From Actinomycetes bacterium (GTDB lineage Bacteria > Actinomycetota > Acidimicrobiia > Acidimicrobiales > Bog-793), in contig JAKACF010000085.1 of the NCBI GenBank assembly GCA_021821585.1, forward strand, positions 1 through 10,751: DNA of 10,751 nucleotides, given 5' to 3'. Positions within the stretch are counted from its first letter, which is position 1; the number at the start of each line of letters is the position of its first letter. The position numbers were made by a program, and so were the translations under genes. The notes below the pieces were generated by a model that worked only from the letters and a program-made list of their open reading frames with translations, did not search any database and was not told where the DNA came from. Positions 6,777 to 10,751 of the stretch are shown piece after piece.

Positions 6777-8228
6777 TCAACGGACGAACTCGGCGAGATG
6801 CGCGCTCTGGCGCACCCTGCTCTCCTCGTGCAGGTAGGTCATGTGCCCCGACTCGTAGTAGCGGAAGGAGATGTTCCCGCGCAGGCTGTCGGGGATGCGC
6901 AGGTGGTTGACGGTGTGCTCGGCGGCGAAGTACGGCGTCGCCCCGTCGTAGTAGCCGGCGCCGATCTGCACCCGGAGGTGCGGGTTGGCGCGCAGTGCGG
7001 CGGCCAACCGGTCCGCCACGCTCACCTGGCGGCCCTCGAACTCCTTGTAGGACCAGGGCTGGACCCGCTCGGTCAGGATCTCGTAGGGAAGGTCGTTCGC
7101 GTACCCGAGCTCGGAGCGGACATAGTGGTTGAAGGCGGTCGAGAACGGGCCGTGGATGGCCGAGTAGCTCGGGTCGACGGTCGCCCGTTCGCCGACGGCG
7201 TCCGCCTCCCATCCGGTGAAGCGCCCGTCGAGGCGACCGATCACCCTGCCGTCGCGCTCCCGGAGCAGCTGCCTGAAGAAGCGGTGCGACTCGACCCGAA
7301 GACCCGCACGCTCGACCCAGTCGACGTCGAGCCCGGTGAGGCGCGCCATCCGGGCTGCGACCTCGTGCCGCTCGGCCGGCTCGAGGCGGGCGCCGAGGAG
7401 GAGGGCCCTCGCGTACTCGCCGGTGGCGAAGTGCTCGGCCTCGCTGCGAACCTCGTCGAGCGAGCGGCCCTCGACGAGACCGTGGTAGTGGGCGAGGCAG
7501 GCGAAGGTCGGCAGGCTGAGCACGAACGCCAGGTCGTTTCCCTCGGACTCGTCGTCGCCGGTCGCGAAGTCGAGGACCGTCGAGACGAGCATCACGCCGT
7601 TCAGCGTCAGGCCGTAGCGGCTCTGCAGGTGATCGGCGAGGGCTCCCGCCCGCAGGGTCCCGTAGGACTCCCCGATCAGGTACTTCGGCGACAGCCAGCG
7701 ACGCTCCCGGGAGGTCCACAGCCGGATCACCTCGCCGATCGACTCGAGGTCGCGCTGGTACCCGTGGAACTCCGCCGGCTTGTCCCCCTCGGTGACCCGG
7801 GAGTAGCCGGTCGAAACGGGGTCGATGAAGACGAGATCGGTGTGCGCGAGGAGCGTCTCGGCGTTGTCGACGAGCCCGTAGGGGGGCGGTCGCAGGTTGC
7901 CGGCGTCGCCCATCAGCACCCGCCGCGGTCCGAGGAGGCCGAGATGCAGCCACACGCTCGAGGACCCGGGGCCACCGTTGAAGGCGAAGGTCACCGGGCG
8001 CGGGGAGTCGTCGGGCGGGTCGGCGACGTAGGACACGACGAAGACCTCGGCCTTCGGACGCGAGCCCCGGAAGACGCCCTCCTCGTGCACCTCCTCGCGC
8101 AGCACCACCCGTCCGGCGGTCGCCCGGTAGCGGAGCGGTCCGGTCGAGGTGACGAGCTCGTGGGCAGAGGTGACGAAGTCGTCGACGGGACTCGGCTGGC
8201 TTCCTCCTGGCGGATTCTCCTCGGGCAC
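6777..8228 (-). CDS. S10 family serine carboxypeptidase
   Basis: With GTG 8228 as start this is a 483-residue, signal-less bacterial member of the serine carboxypeptidase family, which removes C-terminal residues from peptides. The landmarks are in order: FAFNGGPGSSSVW (81-93), which shapes the oxyanion hole and substrate C-terminus site; FIDPVSTGYS (134-143); nucleophile Ser188 in LIGESYGT; Asp428 in YYDGATP; and His462 in YESGHMTYLH. The catalytic triad is therefore intact. The frame stays open to 8426, but that extension is Arg/Gly/Pro-rich, without homology, and would overlap the divergent MFS gene. GTG 8228 lies exactly 6 nt after a TACCCT -10 box, favouring a leaderless start, and the resulting length fits bacterial relatives of about 480-500 residues. 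It probably heads an operon with the LLM oxidoreductase downstream. Confidence 0.92.
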   Translation of the reverse strand: MPEENPPGGSQPSPVDDFVTSAHELVTSTGPLRYRATAGRVVLREEVHEEGVFRGSRPKAEVFVVSYVADPPDDSPRPVTFAFNGGPGSSSVWLHLGLLGPRRVLMGDAGNLRPPPYGLVDNAETLLAHTDLVFIDPVSTGYSRVTEGDKPAEFHGYQRDLESIGEVIRLWTSRERRWLSPKYLIGESYGTLRAGALADHLQSRYGLTLNGVMLVSTVLDFATGDDESEGNDLAFVLSLPTFACLAHYHGLVEGRSLDEVRSEAEHFATGEYARALLLGARLEPAERHEVAARMARLTGLDVDWVERAGLRVESHRFFRQLLRERDGRVIGRLDGRFTGWEADAVGERATVDPSYSAIHGPFSTAFNHYVRSELGYANDLPYEILTERVQPWSYKEFEGRQVSVADRLAAALRANPHLRVQIGAGYYDGATPYFAAEHTVNHLRIPDSLRGNISFRYYESGHMTYLHEESRVRQSAHLAEFVR

Positions 8229-8234
8229 CGGCAG

Positions 8235-8240
8235 AGGGTA
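8235..8240 (-). promoter_or_regulatory. -10 box for the S10 carboxypeptidase operon
   Basis: Read on the minus strand, TACCCT (TANNNT type) is followed by 6 nt and then GTG 8228, predicting transcription from the start codon. I see no good -35 box 16-18 bp upstream. Confidence 0.4.
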
Positions 8241-8263
8241 GCTCGTCGGCCCCCGGCCCCGTC

Positions 8264-8290
8264 TTGGACCCGCAGCGCGTCGTCGATACT
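8264..8290 (+). promoter_or_regulatory. Promoter for the MFS transporter gene
   Basis: GATACT (8285-8290; four of six consensus bases) lies 6 nt before GTG 8297. A TTGGAC (8264-8269) is 15 bp upstream as a short-spaced, weak -35. The arrangement predicts a leaderless mRNA. It shares a 68-bp gap with the opposite-strand promoter of the S10 gene. Confidence 0.4.
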
Positions 8291-8296
8291 GGTGCG

Positions 8297-9508
8297 GTGC
8301 CGCCGGAGACCCGCCCGCCGAACCCCCGCGGCCTGCGCAACCTGATGTGGCTGGTCTCCTCGGTCGTCTTCGTCGACACCATCTTCTACATGGCGGTGAC
8401 GCCCCTCCTCCCCCACTACGTGGCATCGCTCCACCTCGACAAGGCGGGGGCGGGGCTGCTGGTCGCCGCCTATCCCCTCGGCACCCTCCTTGGATCGATC
8501 CCCGGCGGGCTTCTCGTGAACCGCCTGGGAGCGCGGGCGGGCGTGCTCTCGGGGCTCGTCCTCATGAGCGCCGCCACCCTCACCTTCGGGCTGGCGAGCC
8601 AGGCCGTGCTGCTCGACCTCGCCCGGTTCGTCCAGGGCATCGGTGGGGCCTGCACCTGGGCCGGGGGCCTTGCCTGGCTGGCCACGGCCGCCCCGCCGGA
8701 CCGCCGGGCGCGCTCGCTCAGCACCGCCTTCGCCGCCGCCGTCGGCGGCTCGCTGTTCGGCCCGCTCCTCGGAGCGCTGGCCTCGAAGCTCGGCTCGGCC
8801 CCGATCTTCGCTGCCGCCACCGCCTTTGCCACCGTCCTGATCGTGAGCGCCCTCGTCATCCCCCTCCACGACGACCGCGTCACAGAGCAGAGCGCGCCGC
8901 TGCGGACCGCCGCCCGCGACAGCTCCCTGCTCGCAGGCCTCCTGTTCACCGGTCTCGCCGGCCTCGCCTTCGGCGTGGTGGATGTGCTCGTGCCGCTGCG
9001 CTTCAGCGGCCTCGGCGCCGGCGCCGTCGTGATCGCCGGCGCCTTTCTCGGCTCGGCGGCCGTCGAGGCCGGCCTGGCGCCGCTCGTCGGGAGGATGGCC
9101 GACGCCCGCGGGCGAAGGCGGCCGCTCATCATCTCGCTGGCGGTCTCCGTCGTCGTGAGCGCCCTCCTGCCCTTCGCTCAGCCGACCGCCGTCCTGGTGG
9201 CACTCGTCGTCGTCGGGCTCCCGGCCTTCGGGACGCTCTTCGTACCGGCGGCGGCGCTCGTCGGCGACGGGGCCGAGCGCGGTGGCCTCCGCCAGGGCCT
9301 CGCCTTCGGACTGTCGAACCTCACCTGGGCGGGCGGCCAGGCGATCGCGTCCGCCGGGAGCGGGGCGCTCGCACAGGCCACCACCGACGTCGTCCCCTAC
9401 GTCCTCCTCGCCTGCGCCTTCGCGGGGACGCTCTTCTTCCTGGTCCGCGCACCGGCGCGTCTACCCGCGATGGAGGTGGCGTCGCCTCCGGCCGCCGCCG
9501 ACGACTGA
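8297..9508 (+). CDS. Major facilitator superfamily transporter (DHA1-like exporter)
   Basis: From GTG 8297 this is a 403-residue integral membrane protein with about 12 hydrophobic segments split by a polar loop at about 190-208. The first segment carries Asp27 in VFVDTIFYM, a position often charged in proton-coupled drug exporters. The motif-A loop GGLLVNRLGARAG (70-82) follows segment 2, and its half-repeat GRMADARGRRRPL (265-277) lies in the second half, so both halves are intact. The likely role is proton-driven export of a small compound; the substrate is not readable. The frame opens earlier at TTG 8264, but that codon lies within the proposed -35 box and GTG 8297 is 6 nt after a -10 box, so the shorter form is preferred. 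It is divergent from the S10 peptidase and is followed 24 nt after the stop by a hairpin. Confidence 0.9.
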   Translation: MPPETRPPNPRGLRNLMWLVSSVVFVDTIFYMAVTPLLPHYVASLHLDKAGAGLLVAAYPLGTLLGSIPGGLLVNRLGARAGVLSGLVLMSAATLTFGLASQAVLLDLARFVQGIGGACTWAGGLAWLATAAPPDRRARSLSTAFAAAVGGSLFGPLLGALASKLGSAPIFAAATAFATVLIVSALVIPLHDDRVTEQSAPLRTAARDSSLLAGLLFTGLAGLAFGVVDVLVPLRFSGLGAGAVVIAGAFLGSAAVEAGLAPLVGRMADARGRRRPLIISLAVSVVVSALLPFAQPTAVLVALVVVGLPAFGTLFVPAAALVGDGAERGGLRQGLAFGLSNLTWAGGQAIASAGSGALAQATTDVVPYVLLACAFAGTLFFLVRAPARLPAMEVASPPAAADD

Positions 9509-9532
9509 GCGTCGCAGCCCGCCTCTCGTCGC

Positions 9533-9551
9533 CCTCGGCCCTTCGCCGAGG
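9533..9551 (+). terminator. Hairpin after the MFS gene
   Basis: CCTCGGC (9533-9539), loop CCTTC, GCCGAGG (9545-9551): a perfect 7-bp stem 24 nt after the MFS stop codon. No T-tract follows, as is common in high-GC actinobacteria. Position and perfection favour a terminator. Confidence 0.45.
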
Positions 9552-9668
9552 CTCCCGACCCGTTCACCTGTTCGCCGGACGGGCACCGATCGACAGTGGC
9601 GCCGGTCCGCCGCCGAGGGCGCGAACCGGCCCGATCGGCGGCTCTCGCCCCGTCCTCCAGCGAAGGCC

Positions 9669-9686
9669 GTGACGTTCACCTAATGT
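9669..9686 (+). promoter_or_regulatory. Palindrome and -10 box upstream of the cupin relic
   Basis: GTGA-CGT-TCAC (9669-9679) is an operator-like inverted repeat that directly abuts TAATGT (9681-9686), a TANNNT -10 box. Transcription would start near 9693, the first base of the long hairpin. No convincing -35 box is present, so a regulator at the palindrome may be needed, or the site may be decayed. Confidence 0.35.
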
Positions 9687-9692
9687 GCCCTC

Positions 9693-9740
9693 TGGCAGCG
9701 CCCGGCGTTCCATCCCCTCGCAGGACGCCGGGCGTTGTCG
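9693..9740 (+). other. 18-pair RNA hairpin at a predicted transcript 5' end
   Basis: Bases 9693-9710 pair with 9723-9740 without a bulge: 14 Watson-Crick pairs, including a perfect 10-bp core CGCCCGGCGT/ACGCCGGGCG, and 4 G-U pairs, around a 12-nt loop. The G-U pairs work only if the plus strand is transcribed. The stem starts at the base expected to be +1 from the TAATGT box, and ends about 50 nt before the cupin relic's start. It may be a 5' stabilising or regulatory leader hairpin or a small RNA; a terminator is less likely since no U-run follows. It matches no riboswitch family I recognise. Confidence 0.5.
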
Positions 9741-9789
9741 CGCCCACGCGACGGCGGGCCCGAGACGGGTCGGCCGTGAGGGTCGGGCC

Positions 9790-10036
9790 GTGGTGAAAGA
9801 ACGCTTCCTGGCGGAGATGCAGACCGCAGAACGGACCCGGCGACGCCTACTCCCGCCGCGCGCGTCCCTCCCGGAAGATCCTGTGCTGCCTCGAGGGCGC
9901 GATCGTGTTCGACCGAAACGGCCGTGGGGAACTCCTGCGCGCCGGTGGCCGCCTCGTCGTCGAGGCTGGGGTCGGGCACGCCGCTGTTGTCAGACCCACG
10001 GGGGTCCACTGCGCCGAGGCATACGTCGCGTCCTAG
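9790..10036 (+). pseudogene. Broken small cupin-domain gene
   Basis: GAGGG (9778-9782) lies 7 nt before GTG 9790, which begins VVKERFLAEMQ, a plausible cupin N-terminus. About 36 bases later the reading must shift one base: from 9830 a second frame reads NGPGDAYSRRARPSRKILC, then EGAIVFD, LRAGGRLVVEAGVGHAAVV and TGVHCAEAYV up to TAG 10034. This second part is a recognisable single cupin barrel, with about 84% G/C third positions over 68 codons, but it has no start codon between its preceding TGA (9794) and the conserved region. About eight family residues also seem missing at the junction. Where relatives have H-x-H-P-x-H-K, this has R-x-R-P-x-R-K, so the metal-binding His are gone; only the later His of GVGHAAVV remains. 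The comparison uses family knowledge from memory. A sequencing error could explain the shift alone, but not the lost His. Confidence 0.65.
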
Positions 10037-10146
10037 CGGGGTCATCGCGGTCAGCTCAGCGGACGTGTCCTTGGCGGCGTCCGGCTCGGGCGGTCGGGGA
10101 AAGTCGGCGAGGAACGAAGACGGCGGCGACACCCGTCGGTGCGCAG

Positions 10147-10162
10147 TGTGCTGGGAGGCACA
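10147..10162. repeat. Short inverted repeat upstream of the ATPase promoter
   Basis: TGTGC (10147-10151) and GCACA (10158-10162) form a perfect 5-bp inverted repeat with a 6-nt centre, about 27 bp upstream of the TATACT box. It could be an operator for the ATPase gene. Apart from this I see nothing in 10037-10188. Confidence 0.2.
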
Positions 10163-10188
10163 ACGCTAATCGGCATCACGCCCATCGG

Positions 10189-10194
10189 TATACT
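10189..10194 (+). promoter_or_regulatory. -10 box for the ATPase gene
   Basis: TATACT matches five of six consensus bases and is the best -10 box in the window. Seven bases later is GTG 10202, so a leaderless mRNA is predicted. The surrounding 40 bp is AT-richer than the rest of the window. No clear -35 is seen. Confidence 0.5.
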
Positions 10195-10201
10195 GTTATC
10201 C

Positions 10202-10751
10202 GTGGGGACAGCCAACCCGTACCACTACGGAACCCCGGTCGAGGGCGAGCAATTCACCGGACGCAGCAGGGAGCTGTCGACGCTGCTCGCAAGGATGCGC
10301 GACGGGATCAATGTCGTGCTCATCTCGCCGCGGCGCTACGGAAAGACCTCCCTGCTGCGAGCTGCCGGCGCCCGGGCGAGGAGATGGCGGCCGTCGCCTG
10401 CGGTGGTGGAGGTGAACCTGCAGCGTGCGACGAGCCCCGCCCGGTTCGCGGCACTGCTCACGGCGGCGGCCTACACGATGCCCGGTGCCCGCTGGGCCCG
10501 GGCCCGCCAGGCGGTGCCCGAGTTCCTGCGCCGCCTGAGAGTCACGCCGTCGGTCAGTTTCGACCCTGGCGGGAACCCCCGCTTCGGCTTCGACGCCAGC
10601 CTCCTGCCGACAGAGGTGGACGGCGTGTTGAGCGACGTGTACCAGTTGCTGGCGGACGAGGCCGAGCACCGTCCGGCGGTCCTCGTGATCGACGAGTTCC
10701 AGGTCGCCGTGCGCCTGGGCGAGCACCTGCCTGATCTGTTGAAGGGCCTCG
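10202..10751 (+). CDS. P-loop ATPase, ATPase_2/AAA type (5' part, runs off the window)
   Basis: From GTG 10202 the frame is open to the window edge, giving 183 codons of a larger protein. It opens with NPYHYGTPVEGEQFTGRSRE, the usual lead-in of ATPase_2-like proteins. Walker A is ISPRRYGKTSLL (41-52; Lys48, Thr49) and Walker B is AVLVIDEFQ (159-167; Asp164, Glu165). No membrane segment is visible. This family couples ATP hydrolysis to unknown tasks; members occur near mobile and defence genes as well as alone, and the C-terminal partner domain that would tell is outside the window. There is no ribosome site before the GTG, which fits a leaderless start 7 nt after TATACT. Codon choice is slightly less GC-biased than in the left-hand genes (AAT, CAA, AGT, TTG appear), which could hint at a different origin but is weak evidence. 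Confidence 0.87.
   Translation, partial: MGTANPYHYGTPVEGEQFTGRSRELSTLLARMRDGINVVLISPRRYGKTSLLRAAGARARRWRPSPAVVEVNLQRATSPARFAALLTAAAYTMPGARWARARQAVPEFLRRLRVTPSVSFDPGGNPRFGFDASLLPTEVDGVLSDVYQLLADEAEHRPAVLVIDEFQVAVRLGEHLPDLLKGL

Noticed and set aside
5730..8345. 871-codon open frame on the plus strand
   Set aside because: It runs antisense through two clearly recognised genes (LLM oxidoreductase and S10 peptidase), a common artefact of high GC content.
8229..8426. N-terminal extension of the S10 peptidase
   Set aside because: It would be antisense to the MFS gene start and is Arg/Gly/Pro-rich without homology. GTG 8228 gives the normal length.
9680..10132. 150-codon open frame on the minus strand
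   Set aside because: It is antisense to the cupin relic, low-complexity in Pro, Gly, Arg and Ala, and has no domain pattern.
9509..10201. tRNA gene, CRISPR array, insertion sequence or integron attC site
   Set aside because: No cloverleaf or T-loop context, no repeated spacers, no terminal repeats or transposase. The 9693-9740 hairpin lacks the attC core boxes.

Overview
The window is very GC-rich. Its genes favour G or C at the third codon position, and several starts are GTG. An MTB12-like secreted antigen homologue, an F420-type luciferase-like oxidoreductase and many apparently leaderless GTG/ATG starts together suggest a high-GC actinobacterium, perhaps Acidimicrobiia. That placement is inferred from gene style, not from a marker gene.

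Layout: (1) 1-424 holds no gene I can support. It does carry a small hairpin, a repeated palindromic 9-mer and a short AT-richer patch. (2) 425-2986, plus strand: a polyprenyl-phosphate sugar-1-phosphate transferase (first step of surface polysaccharide assembly), then, after 75 bp, a putative Fe(II)/2-oxoglutarate oxygenase with a winged-helix-like tail. The gap suits one transcription unit. (3) 3047-3568, minus strand: a small secreted, probably lipid-anchored MTB12-like protein, divergent from (4) a plus-strand S9 (prolyl oligopeptidase/acylaminoacyl-peptidase type) serine peptidase at 3663-5723. (5) 5787-8228, minus strand: an S10 serine carboxypeptidase followed by an F420-type LLM oxidoreductase, probably one operon, convergent with the S9 gene across a GC hairpin. 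(6) 8297-9508, plus strand: an MFS exporter that starts back-to-back with the S10 gene over only 68 bp. (7) 9509-10201: an accessory-looking interval with a hairpin after the MFS gene, an 18-pair hairpin beginning where a -10 box predicts the transcript to begin, and a broken small cupin gene. (8) 10202 to the window end: the first 183 codons of a P-loop ATPase of the ATPase_2/AAA type.

The most striking features are: the cupin relic, frameshifted, without a usable start in its main frame, and with Arg where the family usually has metal-binding His; the long hairpin just upstream of it; and five gene starts that each sit 6-7 nt after a plausible -10 hexamer, the geometry of leaderless mRNAs. 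The S9 and S10 peptidases, the oxidoreductase and the exporter look like ordinary metabolic genes with no clear shared pathway. I did not find a convincing new multi-gene system. The incomplete ATPase at the right edge is the best lead toward one.
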